A stretch of DNA of 64,000 nt from Klebsormidium nitens. Lineage: Eukaryota; Streptophyta; Klebsormidiophyceae; Klebsormidiales; Klebsormidiaceae. Shown here piece after piece: positions 36,020 through 48,500 of this stretch (positions within the stretch are counted from its first letter, which is position 1; every line of letters begins with the position of its first letter). Under the pieces are notes generated by a model. It was not told where the DNA came from and did not search any database. It saw only the letters and a list, made by a program, of their open reading frames with translations. Location of the stretch: contig DF237094.1 of the NCBI GenBank assembly GCA_000708835.1, positions 62,001 through 126,000 on the forward strand, read 5' to 3'. Both the position numbers and the translations under genes were made by a program.

Positions 36020-39000
36020 TTACTGGTACTGGGAAGCAAGCTCTCCTTCCCTCACAATGTAATCCTCTTCAGGAAGAGGCTTCCCATCAAACCAGCACTC
36101 AAGAATCTTCTTGGTGCCGTCAGCATAGCGAGCCTGGAGCACAAAAAAGTCAGGTTACTTCTAACAAAAACTCCTTACTAAGGAAGAAACGTGAAACTAA
36201 GTTCGCGCGTCCTTGTTATACAGAAGCACTACACCTTTCTACGAAGGCCTTAACTGACATCCAAACGTGTTACAAATTCATCGGATTCCCGCAACAAAAA
36301 TGGAAGGCAAACAGCTCAGTAGTCCGTCAGAACGATGCCTGCTGAAGCAACAAACCTGAATCGAGACTATTCAAGTCTCAGCTAGATATAATCTTTCCAA
36401 TAGGAGCAAGTGAGCCATGGCATCGAAGAATGCCGGCTTTATAAAATGTACAAAAGACAGAAATACAAGGAGTGTCTCGTAAGGTGCCACGTGGCAATAT
36501 TCACTGACCTGAGCATCGAGCGTGGTTCCCGACAGATGGGGAGTCATGGCGTGGTTCGGCATGTGGCGCCAAGGGTGGTCTGCAGAAGCAACGATAAGCC
36601 GTCAGAAACGAAGGACGCAACAGTGTCTTCCTCCTCGGAAAGAGGAATAGAAGCTTCTTCGGACCAAGGCTTTTTCGGACCAAGAATTCTTCGGATTGAG
36701 GCTTCTTCGGACCGAGGCTTCTTCGGACAGAGGCTTCTTCGGACCAAGCGAGCAGATCCAGAGAAACTTTCGAACGTGCGTCAGAATACATCATGGCCAC
36801 TCTGTAACCGGGATTGCAGGCGTCCGCAACGGAATGAGGTTGATCAGCCATACAATCTAGAAAATCAGCGAGGGACGCTTAATGTGTTCAACCAGTCACA
36901 GTTGACGGTCTCCCCAAGTCCCAGAGAAAATGACACGCGGGATAGAGTATCCCCCGACAAGCACATTCTGGTCGATCACCAACCGGAACTATTCTGACTC
37001 GCCGGAACAAACTCGTTTGCACGCTTCAGCCCAGACTAACCGTAAAGTAAAGAATCAAGAGTCGACGCGACGTTGAAGCCGGAAGTACTCTTTATAAGCG
37101 GGATGTTTGTACTCGTAAGCACTTCAAGATTCAAGCAACCTCAAACAACCTTCCCGGGGTACGGACGGCACAGTTTCTGCCTAACCCGCCAGCGAACTCT
37201 CGTGCAAACCTTATAATTTCTCATACAAACCTTAGTGAAGAACGAGCGACGCGTCCCTTCAGACTTTCTGTTTGGACGCTGCACAAAGCAGCAATTATGA
37301 GTTTCTTGACAAGCCAATTACCGGTACGTACCTTTCCCCGGCGGCTGGGGGTACCAGACGTCCCCGCCGTAGCCATTGAGCTGGCCGCTCTCGAGCGCCT
37401 CGCCAATCGCCTCGCGGACCACGATGTCGCCGCGCGCGTTGTTTACCAAGTACGCGCCCTTCTTCATCTTGGACAGCTGCTCCTTGCCGATCATACCTCT
37501 GCACACGGGAAATGATGACGTCAGTGAGCCAAAAATCGTCAACCGGTACTGTGTTCGGGACAACTCTGCGTCATTTTCGGCACTCCTTCGCACCATAAAA
37601 CGAGACGCTACACGATTACGGAGGAAATCTCGACGCCCAACTAGGGTACATCGCCTGTCATGTTCCCCATTCTGTGATCCTAAACCCATTCCCCTGACCT
37701 TGTTCTGCTTCACTTCGTCACCTCGAATCAGCTACTCCTCGCACAATACCCCTTTCACGCCCCGACGTTTGATATTTTGTGAGAGGGCCCCAAGACAAGG
37801 TCCGCGTTTTTCTCATTAAATGATGCCAAGGTGTAAGGAAGCTTTGCACAACCGACGGAAGATTCCTTTGAACCCCAAAGACCATTGAGATTTTCCGGCA
37901 TTTTGTACTTTTTGTATCTTAATGATCTGTCAGTAGGACGTCAAATCCGGTCAACATGTGTGATTGACAAAAATCACGATGCAACGACCCGCATCAGTTT
38001 CGAAATCAAACGCGACTCATGTCTCCATTTTAGAATACCGTCGCGCTAGGAAAGGTTATAGTCTGTACCTGGTCTTGTCGGTGAGAGGCACGTTGATCGA
38101 TACAACGTCGCACTTGCTGAGGAAGGTGTCAAGGTCCTTCTCCCACACAGCCCCAAACTTCTCAATCTTCTCGTTCTGGTGGCGCGCGTAGTAAAGCAGA
38201 TTCAGGTCCCAGTTCTGCGGACGAACAGAGTGAGTCAGACACCAGAAAGAAGGATTGACCACTTACAAGACCAATGATAATCCTAAAGGAAGGAGGTAAA
38301 ATTTGAAGATACTCGTATTGGCTACGAAACGACCAATCAATGCACATCGAGTGGAGGGGCGTAACTTAGCAGGGACAGATTACGTGGTCGCAAAGCTCGA
38401 CCATTTCAATCAAATGGACCGTTTCATTCATTGCTCTTCCTCATCCTTCGCTCATTAAACGCTATCAATCTTAGTCGCGGAAAGAAAGGATATTAAGCTC
38501 ACCTGCAAGCGCTTCATCATTTCCTGGCCGATGCTACCGGCGCCCAGCGTACCCACGGTCTTGTGCTCCAGGTCGTACGCCTTGTGAGCAACAGCGGCGA
38601 CGTTCCAGTCGTCGTGAATGACCTGTAGTAAAGAGCGCGGTCTTCTGAGTTTTCATAGTTCGTACGACGCTTCTGTTGTGTCTACCCCGCTACGTCTTCT
38701 TTGCGGCTTTCGACACACAGAAATCTGAAGGATAATTGAAGCAACCGATTGCGCAGACAAGGACCCAGAACTTCTGGGTTTGGCAAAGAGTCCGGCTTCT
38801 GTTCGTAGAAAAGCAGCAAACAACGTTCTAAAAATGCAGACGTCCAATCAGTGAGAACACAGATCATTTGCAGGAAAGTTGATACAATCATGAGAGATTT
38901 TGGAAGCGTCATCTAAGGTTCACAAGTACAGAAGATGAACAAAACAGTCTCAAACGGAGTCGTCGTCCAATCAAAAGAAGAATCGGCCTTTGAAAGAATG

Positions 39001-41871
39001 CCCCAAGCAATCAGGAGACCTCTCCCCGAGAATGGAAGGGCAACAGCGCCATGGCAGAGTTTAGATCAACGAGAAGTCCAAATGACACGGAGATGGTTTG
39101 GACTCACCTGCTGGTATCCAGGAATGAAGTTGCGAATCAGGATCAGGATTCTCATAATCTCATCCTCTGCTACGCTGGTCACGTTGCTCTCTGCGCGGAG
39201 AAATACGGGCACATATGAACACAGAAAAACGTCGAAAAAACGCGTCGTTTAATATTCTCTAGTGCTCAATTCACATGCGTCGACATTGAGCTTGCTTCGT
39301 CATTCTGTTGGTTCAGCCGGTTTTGTCCGCTGTAGCAGCTTTGTCATTACCGGGTACATATCGACACCGCCTTCGATATGCAGACCTAAGCGCCTCGGAC
39401 ACTGACCGAAACCAGAGAATAGAAATAACAGCAGTCAAAATTTCAAGTATGCGGGATTTCGGTGTATTTGAGGAGAGGAAGATAAGAACAGAGGCTTGTA
39501 CCCACTTGAAACCTCAACGGGTTTTCTCACGGAAGCTCAAAAAATCGTTCGAGAAGGCTCAATGAAACAAGAATGCACGATCGCGAGAAGACGACAGCAA
39601 GAGGGCCAGTCACGACTAGAACGGCAAAAACTTTGATTTACGCTTCCGACGCTTCGATCGCGAAGAAACAGAATAAGGTACTTACTGGCAATCTCAGTGA
39701 CGGTCATGCCTGCTTCGGCTGCCGCGTGCAGGTCAATGTGATCGCTGCCCACGCCGGCAGTGATGATGAGCTTCAGATTCTTGGCCTTCTGGATCCGCTC
39801 CTTGGACATGTACGCCGGGTGGAACGGCGTCGTGATCAGAATGTCGATCGTTGGCAGCTGCTTCTCCAACTCTGTCAATGCGACAAGGGTCGATGATGAG
39901 AAATGTTACCGCAAGAACATAATTGTCAAGGCCTCTACACATGTCAATCCTCAGCAGCTGGTTTAGTGGCCCTGGGACTTCTGAAAGATAAAAGAGATAA
40001 AAGCCTGCCGCCCAAGATCGCATCTGGGGTACTACAACGCGGAGTGTCCGCCATGCATTGGCAGCTTTTTATGCAGCTCCACACAAGCGTCAGGACTCTA
40101 CGAATCAGGGAGAACGTGGTTGGACCTGGTTTGGACAATGCTTTGTTGCGATTCAAGCGACAGCCTCCACCCCCCCCTCTCCTCTCAGTCAACGTCGCTG
40201 ACGTCCGAACTTTCGGGAACGTGAGGAAAGTTCAAAGTTTGGGCGGTTGGGGCGATCATACCACGCCCCAAAACAACACGTTAAGAATGTGCATCACACG
40301 TTTAAAAAGCAAGTCGAGTCGCCGCCGACATATGCAAATGATCACCAGACCACCACCATAGCAATTTCACGCAAAACTCTTTCGTCTTCTGGGTCAAGAC
40401 TCTGTTTCAAGATTCAAATCGTAGACTCAGCCCCTGGCTTACACAACAGTTGATTGAAACTAGTGTGAAACTAGTGGACAATTCCAGTTATCGGGTTTTT
40501 CCATCAAGATTGAAAGACACATGCAAGAAACCTTTTGATGCCCCCAGACGTCCATCCTTTCTTGCTACAACAGTTGCTGTCATAAACTAAAACCCAGCCA
40601 GCAACGCGGCTTTTTGTCACGAAGGATGTTTCCTATTTGTGAACAACTCTGAAAAGCTGTCACGAAGGATGTTTTCTATGTGTGAATAGCACGGAAGTGG
40701 CAGAAACAGATGCATGTTTCAGCGAAAGGCCTCACCAGAGTCTGGTCCCTCCTTATCATCTGTCACAATGAACTCATGTCCTTGTTCCTTAAGCCATTCC
40801 TTCACCCCAAGGCCGTTCTCAGCGCAGGCCAGAAACTTCTTGTTATCAGCGTACTCCCCAGCCTTGTACAGGACTGCCAGGATCTTGTGCTTTCCCTGTT
40901 CACAAGAGGGCAAACGAATTCAGCTCGTATGCAAAGCGCAGCGGATGACGATCCAAAGGTCAATTTATTCCGACTACGTTCGAAAATTCTGGGAAGAGAC
41001 TGTTTTCGACTCTTCAGTGGGTATGACCAGATAAGTCATGAATTCTGCTGGAACGGGAGTATCACATATGTTGTAACGTCGTTGGCGAATCTCAAGATTC
41101 GGAGTGAAATTTGAGAACGTGGACCTCAGCTGTCAGTTATACTTTCAAAGCAGACTAGCAATTAGGACAGCTCTTACATGACCTACTACTAACTGTGATA
41201 ATCGGATGTACAAATGACTAACATTTGTCTCTGCATGTGATCAAACGTTGCAATAGTCCTACGTCCAGGTCGATCCCCAGCTTCTTCTGTACAAGTCCGT
41301 TTCTGAGTAGGTGGCGGAGCCTTGTTGATCACTTCAGTTCAGCTTCCTCAATGATGTGCATGAGGCTGCATGAGCTCACCAAGACAAAGGCTCGTTGCAG
41401 AATCCTTATCTGTTGTGATTCAGAGAATGTGAGCGCAACTTCACAAAGATATATGTACCAATCTGGTGAAGTGGACTGGGTATTGTACTATCAAAGCTGC
41501 ATATTGCTCACCTCATGACGCTCTTTCCCGCCCATTCTGTCACTGTCGTTTTGAGCTCGCGGAACGATTGCAACTCTTTTTCTGCTGACAGACCCTGTGC
41601 CCGAAGTTGCTCTGCCTCCTTCTAAACGGCTGAATACCTCCGAGGTCTCTCGCAAACCTGAAGGTCGTCGGAGTTGAGCCGACTGTCTTTGCGATTCCGC
41701 AACTCGGGGCCTTGCAACGCTGCAACACTTTGTTCGACCAGTATTTGAAAGCCGGCAGACAGGTGATGTAAGCTCAGCTGAATCTTTTGTGCTCGAAGGG
41801 AATCTCGAGCTGCTTCTGTGATGGACGAAGTTCCTGAAACTCTGAGCGGCGAGAACGGAGATGGAAGTCAT
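36020..41871 (-). CDS. FDH: Formate dehydrogenase FDH2 with organelle leader
   Basis: Nine exons match FDH1 in length and phase: 41871-41512, 40895-40736, 39871-39686, 39190-39108, 38622-38503, 38214-38069, 37498-37332, 36579-36509 and 36133-36020, giving 468 residues. Exon 1 (120 codons) is rich in Ser, Arg and Ala, poor in acidic residues at its start, and fits a mitochondrial or plastid presequence. It is longer than the usual plant leader. The catalytic marks are all present: [34 protein letters not shown]. Two differences matter. The cofactor-specificity Asp is Ala (LLYYARHQN, codon 38185-38187), and the Rossmann motif reads GAGSIG where FDH1 and plants have GAGRIG (codon 38533-38535). 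Also, the residue before SNVTS is Lys instead of Gly. The gene is divergent to the HCF107-like gene, 662 bases away. Confidence 0.9.
36640..36750 (-). repeat. Minisatellite in the intron between FDH2 exons 7 and 8
   Basis: About six imperfect copies of an 18-20 base unit (plus-strand AGGCTTCTTCGGACCGA with variants) lie in the intron. The matching FDH1 intron has a single related unit near 29690-29715, so the array grew after the FDH duplication. It makes a Lys/Pro/Ser-Glu-Glu open frame on the minus strand that is not a gene. Confidence 0.75.
40600..40695. repeat. Two tandem copies of a unit of about 46 bases
   Basis: The block GTCACGAAGGATGTTTCCTAT, followed by TTGTGAA, is repeated with few changes just downstream in the FDH2 intron between exons 2 and 3. 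FDH1 has no obvious counterpart. Confidence 0.6.
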
Positions 41872-42533
41872 CTTGTCGAGCTACAGTCTGGACTCTGCAT
41901 CTCTCCCTCGACTGCTTGACGCCCTTGCTTCGACCTTTTGCTGAAGTCAGCCGTGGCTCATGCAGCCCTGCGCTAAAAGCGAACGCCCGCCGCCTGAAGC
42001 TTCGAATCAGAGGAAGCAATGCCGAGACGACTGCGGATTGCATGCGGAATGCTTTCGGCGCCCGGCCCGACCCTCCCTCAATTCATACAAGGGTTCCGAT
42101 CCTTGCCAGAGGTCTTGGGAATTATCCAAAAAACAAGATTTGCACCTCAAGCGCTTTTCACGGCTGCCTCGGGAACGAAAAGTGCATGCATGCGATTGTC
42201 TGACTAGACTCTCAAAGAGTGGCCACATGCAACTGTTTGCGAATCCGCGGCCGCGTACCGCAGGCGTAAGCGGCCGCCCGCGACGGACGGTACCGGCGCA
42301 AGCGTAGGCGGCCGCGTGCGCCGCCCCGCGAGCGCGCGTCCTCGGAGTCGATCAGAATGGGCAACTGGAAACTAGAATGGTGCCCATGAAAGATGAAGTT
42401 TCTGGTTGGACTCTAGAAAGTCTGCTGGAAAGTTCATGTCTGTTACAAAGCAAATTGAATTCGAAACCTGACTGGCTTTGGTGGCGCATGAAGGCGCTGT
42501 TTGCCCCTCCTTTACAAATTCTTGGCCCCTACT
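41872..42533. promoter_or_regulatory. Bidirectional upstream region of FDH2 and the HCF107-like gene
   Basis: These 662 bases separate two start codons that point away from each other. A very GC-rich block at about 42235-42345 has three GCGGCCGC-like cores and many CpG. A shorter version lies upstream of FDH1 (35380-35470). It probably contains both promoters. No specific factor site is claimed. Confidence 0.45.
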
Positions 42534-45500
42534 ATGGCTCAAGCAAAGGTGAGCGGCCAGGCTTGCTCCTCCTCTTGCTGCCTCTTCAGGCAGCCCCTCT
42601 CGAAACAACATGGTCTTCTAGAAAACACTTTTTGTGTGGGCGTGAATTATCTAAGAGCCCCACGTCTGCTGGGGCTTTGCAGAACTCTCGGCAAAGACTG
42701 CCGCATCTGTGTTGATTCTTGGGTTGCGCCAGTGTCTGTCAGGGCGTATTCTTCTAGTACAGTGTCTCAGGCCACAAGTGGCGGAGGGGTAGAAGTCAGC
42801 ATTTTGAACAAGAAGGACAGGGGTTTAGGGGAATCACCCCTCGCTGTAGAAAGTTCTCCGAACGAGGCAGTCACTGGGTCAGCCGGAGCTGAGCACGAGC
42901 CTTCTGGAAAGACCGAAGTAGATTATGAGGCCGCTCTGAACGACGTTTTAGCTCGTCTATCAGACGACTCTGGCGCTCCCTTCAGTCCAGACTGGCAGGC
43001 CGGGGTTTGGTTAGCACCAAAAACCAGGGTCAAGGCTTGGTCAAAAAATGGTGTGGAAGGGACCAGGCGGTGGCGGAGGCCGGGGACTGCTGAACAGGAG
43101 CGAGGCGCTGACTCAGCGCAGCAGGAATTGCTGAGCAAGAATGGGGAACTAGAGGCGGTTTCAGACGGAGCGGAGGAACTAGGGGAGGGGAGGGTTGGGC
43201 AGACCATAAGCGGTGAGGTTGGGACGAGCGGGTCTGAGGAAGAGGGTGGCGAATCAGAGCCTGCAGGGAGAGTAGATAAGACACGGGACGTGTGGATAAG
43301 GCCGGGGTCTACTCTTGCGCACAGCCGGCTGCCGGAGCAGATGGCTGCAGCAAAAGCTATACCTAGAAAGGCACAGCTTAAGGGATCCTCAAGCGGTGAA
43401 ATAGAGAACGGGAGTTCGGGCTCTTTGAATTCTGAGTTGCAGGATGGGGTTGCTAGTGTTGTTTTTGAGGCCAGTCGGACACCGGACAGTGGACGGAGGG
43501 CGGCGGTGCGAGGGCCACCAGTGGTAAAAAGTGGAGAAGGACGGTTTAAGGTGGAAAGTTCGAATGCGTTGCTTAGGATTGGTGGCACGAATCCATTGCG
43601 GGAAGTAGAAACAGCGCCCTTACGGAAAGAGAGTAGGATAAGTAATTTGGACAGTGGCGCCATCGATGCTGCAAAGTCTACCGAAGGGGAAGAGTTGGTG
43701 AAACTAGGCGCGGCAGATGGTGCGAAGGTGTCCGAAGAGGAGCAGGCCCTGCAACTAGGTATGGAGGCGCTGCAGGCGACCAATGAGTGGCTTCGCACGG
43801 GCGCAAAGGCGCCCGAAGCAGGCCTGGAACGCAGTGTGAACCAGCGGATAAAGCGAACCCCCCGGATGTTTAATGTCCAGGGGAGGGAGCAGCAGGGGGG
43901 GATCAGAGTAAGGCCCCGGATACCGGGCAGAAGACTGAGCGAGTCTAGGGAAGAATTGAGCAAAAGTGAGTCGGGAGTGGGGGAGTTGGAGGGGGCAAGG
44001 AAACTAGAGCGGACGGAAAGTTCGCCGTTGGAAGCTGCGAAGGAGGTGGTCGTGAAGGTCGCGTCAGCAGCCGCCATTGCGGCAGGGCAGGTCAGCATCT
44101 TTCCTGTGCCTTTTTAAATTTCTGAAAATCGCAATACTTGACAGCTGCACACCTATTAAGAACCATCTTGCAGGCTTGGTCTTTTGGTCCATCTTTGTTG
44201 AGCAGCTGGCAACAGTGTTGCTCTTTCAAACCTCTTTGATCCTTGAAAAGATGGTTGTTTGGGAAAACAGTGAGGTTGACTACAGACAATGGGGCTTGCA
44301 GAGCAGAGAGCAGAGAACAAGTCTCGTCGACGAGTGCTTCAGAGAGGGCTAGTAGCTACCTGGTACTGAGGTGTTGATGGTCAGAGTGGAAGGTTTTTCA
44401 GTCTGCATCATGTTGGTTTGGAATGATGCGTTCTTGTGACATTTGTGCCTTTGAAAGTAGTCCCCAAGTTAAGAGCATGCCCATGTCGACTGCCGTGATG
44501 GTCGATAAATAAAGCAAATGACTGAGGCATGCTGAAGGAAACTCTGATCTAAAGTTGCGACATGGGTAGCAACACCAGCCTTTGCAGAATTTACGCCCCC
44601 TCTCCCCCTTGTGCATCTATCTAGTGGGGGGAGTGACAAGCAGCAATCTCTTCATGTGCAGATCAAAACGCCTGCTTTCCCTATGGGAACGCCGCCGAAG
44701 AAGCTCAAGATCAACCTGGATCTAGACCTCTACCGAGCTCGGAATCTTGTGTTCAAGCGTCAATTTACGCAGGCTGAGAACATCTTTTACAAGGTAATCA
44801 CTGATCCTTAGGATATGCCGTTTTCAAATCGGTGATGCTTACTGACGATCTGTTTGGTGATAGTGACACAAAAGAAGGTCTGGTGCAGCTTTTCAGACGG
44901 AAGGAAGGTTGCGCACACGAAATGAAGGCCAAGGCACAAGGTATTGGGGAATCAGACCCTGGACTTAGACCGAAAAGCTCAGAGTCTTGGGCATGGTTGT
45001 CATTGCTTGCGGAGTCGAGACTCTTTGCGTACTGGAAAGCAAAAGAAGCTTTGCATTGTTCTCGTCGGGGGAGCAAGGGGCACGCTGAGGGCTAATTGTA
45101 GTTGGAGACCTGAAAGAGGTGGAGACCTGAAAGAGGTGGAGACCTTCAGGAATGGAGACCTTCATGCATCTCGGTACTGTAAAATTATCACCTCACATTC
45201 TGTTGGCTCCTGTTGACTCTCTAGCATCGAGTTGTGGACCCCATTTATCGTTCAATCTGGTGTGTCACTCGCTTTCTCCACAGCATGGGCGTCGTTGTCG
45301 CATCAGCGTTGCCATAAACATGCATCGGTTTTCTAGATGTGCTTTTTGAAGCAGCTCCAGTCAACGCAAGTAACCCAACCTGGTTGAGGTTCTGCCCACT
45401 AACACTTTCCTGTCTTACGTCTGCACAGTGCATCAAGGACTTCCCAGAAGACGGCCGGGCGTACTGCCAGCTGGCAAAGCTTCTGGAGCGGCGTGGCGAA

Positions 45501-48500
45501 CTAGACACGGCGCGCGAGATGTACGAGAGCGCCGAGGCGGCGGCCAAGGGGGAGAACGCCTATGTGTGGCAGGTGCGACTATCTCGGAACTCGTGGTAGA
45601 GGTCTAGCAAAACTGGCTCGCACAATTTCATGCCCCTGGCATCCTTTACAGTGTCTTGCTGAGAACATTCTGGGGTTAGCTTGACGAGCCTTCTGATTCG
45701 GCCAGTGCTTCTGACGTGTCCTCTGGATGCCATTCCTCTGGCCCGCTATGCTCCTTGCATGTGCCTTTCTGTGCCAAGGCCGCTCTTTTAAACTGAGCTC
45801 CGTTTTGACAAGACGCTTTTCCACAAGGGATTGCTTTCTTTGAACGCTGTGAGGCTCAACCCGTTGCCGCTTGGGCCGCTTTTGTGTTGCGCCTTTTGTG
45901 TAGTTCCCTTTCTAGGCGCTTGCTGACCGTGCTATTCGTATGTTTGGGATATTTCCGGACCGGAAATACCCTCAAAGTTTCTGGAGGCGGCTTACAGCTG
46001 CAAATTGTAGGACGTGGACGTCTTTCTAAGTTGGTAACGAGTTGAGATCCCTTTCTAGTGCGGTTGAGCATTTGAAGGTCAAAGTTGTAGACTAATTCTT
46101 TTGTGCGGTTTATTCTCATCCCGTATACATCCAATTTACGTTGCGCTAATCATGAACGTTTTAGCTCATCATGAACGGAAAACCTCGTCGAGAACAGGAT
46201 GTACGCCGGTCTGGGCAGCTTGGTGCAAAACACTTCAATTGAGCAGCTTGATTTGGAATCTTTGGGTACATCGGCGTCTATGATTGACGCCCGTTGTTTT
46301 GTAGATACGAAATTGAAACGCAACCCTCCAACGCTCACAGATGTACGCCGTTCTGGAGGAGCGCGCGGGGAACCTGAGCAAGGCGCGCAAGCTGTTTGAC
46401 GCCGCTCTAGTTGTGGACAAGGAGCACGCGGCCGCGTGGCACGGGTGGGGGAAGCTGGAGAAGCGGGACGGGAACCTGGTCAAGGCCAAGAGCCTGTTCC
46501 TGCGGGGGCTCAAGAACTGCCCCACCAATGCGTGAGTGCTTTTTCGTTCTCCACTCCTATTTTTGAGCGACGAGTGTTGGGGATCTGAAGGCTGCAAATC
46601 GGAGACGGCAATCGTGATCAAGGCGAAGAGTGTTTTCCTGCGGGGGCTGAAGAATTGCCCCACCAATGCGTGAGTTCCAACGGCACTTTTCTCCTCCTCT
46701 CTGAGCCAATGTCGATCCTTTGGAAACGCACTACCGAGAGATGGCAACCTGTCAAGGCCAAGACCCATTTTCTGTGAGGGCTCAAGAACTGTCCCATCAG
46801 TGATTTGTCGTCGCTTTTCTCTGCTTCTTCGAGTCACAGTAATGGGTGTTCAGAAAGGCCTGAATGGAGGGCCGCAATGGTACGGGAAGAAGGATCGGCT
46901 ATTGAGCCACTCGATCAAGCATCACTTGAAAGGTTGGATTATTTTGGGGATAACTCCAGTACGAGCTTGCACTCATAATTGAAAAGTCCGGAGTACCGCT
47001 CCAGGGGCGCGAGACTTCGAAACCGACACGACGGTAACGTGAAGGCCTTGCTCCGCTCTGATACGTTCCCAGTACCTTTTGCAATCACCTTTGTCAGGAG
47101 CTTGCGGTGACTGTGAAAGGAGCGGGGAATCCGCCCAGTCGCACGAATACTTCGATAAGAGCGAGTCACGAATTACTTTTGCGGTATCATCTCCGCTCTC
47201 TTACGTTCCCTTTCCTCCTTGTCATACGTTTCCCTTTATTGTCTGCAGGTACCTCCATCAAGAGCTCGCGCTGATCGAGAAAGAGGCTGGAAACGCCGCC
47301 CAGGCGCGTGAGTACTTCGAGAAGGGCACGGGGTACGCGCCGCGGTCGGCGGCACTCTGGCAGGCGTGGGCGCTGCTCGAGGCCGAGTGCGGGAACGCAG
47401 CGAAAGCAAGGGAGTTGTTTCAAAAGGCCAAGTAAGTTTCATAGCGTCTTATTGCTGTGTTTTGGAGGCCACTAGTCTTTCTTTCATCTCTTTTTCAGTC
47501 CTTGTGAGAAGCGGAGAGGTGGTTAAAGTCCTGACAGAGTCGAGATGGCGGGTCACTTTTCTTCGTCCTGCGAGCACTATCATTCACAGTCGTCCTTTTT
47601 CTTGCTCTTGTCCAGCTGACAACAAGCTGGACCAAGTAAGGTAAGCGGTTAGTTCTGCAGTTGACGTGAAATGCTGACTCGTGAATTCATCCTGATGCTG
47701 ACTTTCGATGCTAAATCTTGACCCTGACTTTCTATATTCTGATTCTGCAGGGAGGTAAGCCCGCGCAGCGGTCCCGTCTACCTGGCCTGGGCGCTGTTTG
47801 AGGCGGAGTGCGGCGAAACGAAGGCGGCCCTCGAGCTGTTCGAAACGGGCCTGGCGTATCGTCCACGAGACGTAGTTCTCATGCAGGTAAGATTACGTAG
47901 CTCGCTTAGAGTCGCCGACAATGCCCTGTAGTTCAGAGCTTTGTTATCTGTACTTTCAGTGGGTATTTCGACGACATCGATCGAGAGAGTCCTTTCGACT
48001 TGCAAGACGACTGGCTTTGTCCGCGGATACCTTCAGACCTTTCCGTATCCAAGCTCTTTACAGAATAAGTCGCAGGTCTTCGCAAGCTCCTTCTTGAGAC
48101 GAGCGACCAGGGCGACCAGCCTAGCTGGCCGAATCAATTACCAAATTTCAGAGATCAGACATTGAAACGCACTACTGAGTTGCAGGTTCTGCGCTGGCTT
48201 CTGGTACGACGAGGGTGCTCACACCCGGCTGTTGTTTTGGCGAGCGGCGGCTCCTCTGAACCAGTAAACTGGGCTGGCTTTAAGGGAACGCCAATTTTCT
48301 TTCGAATCTACTATGATCTCAAGTTCTGTTAGGACTTTGTTGCAGGCCTTTGCGCTGTTACTATACGACGAGGGCGACCCTGCCCGGGTATAGCTGTTGC
48401 GGCGAGCCACATTTGGTTCCACGTCACCAGCTCAGCTGGCCACCTTTTGTTTCTCAGAGTTCATTGATTCCATGAACCTTTTTTGATGGTTTTACTCTTG

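Noticed and set aside
42923-44098. 391-codon open frame on the minus strand
   Set aside because: It lies antisense to the GC-rich first exon of the HCF107-like gene, which has a clear leader, phase-correct donor and homologous downstream exons. It is a composition shadow.
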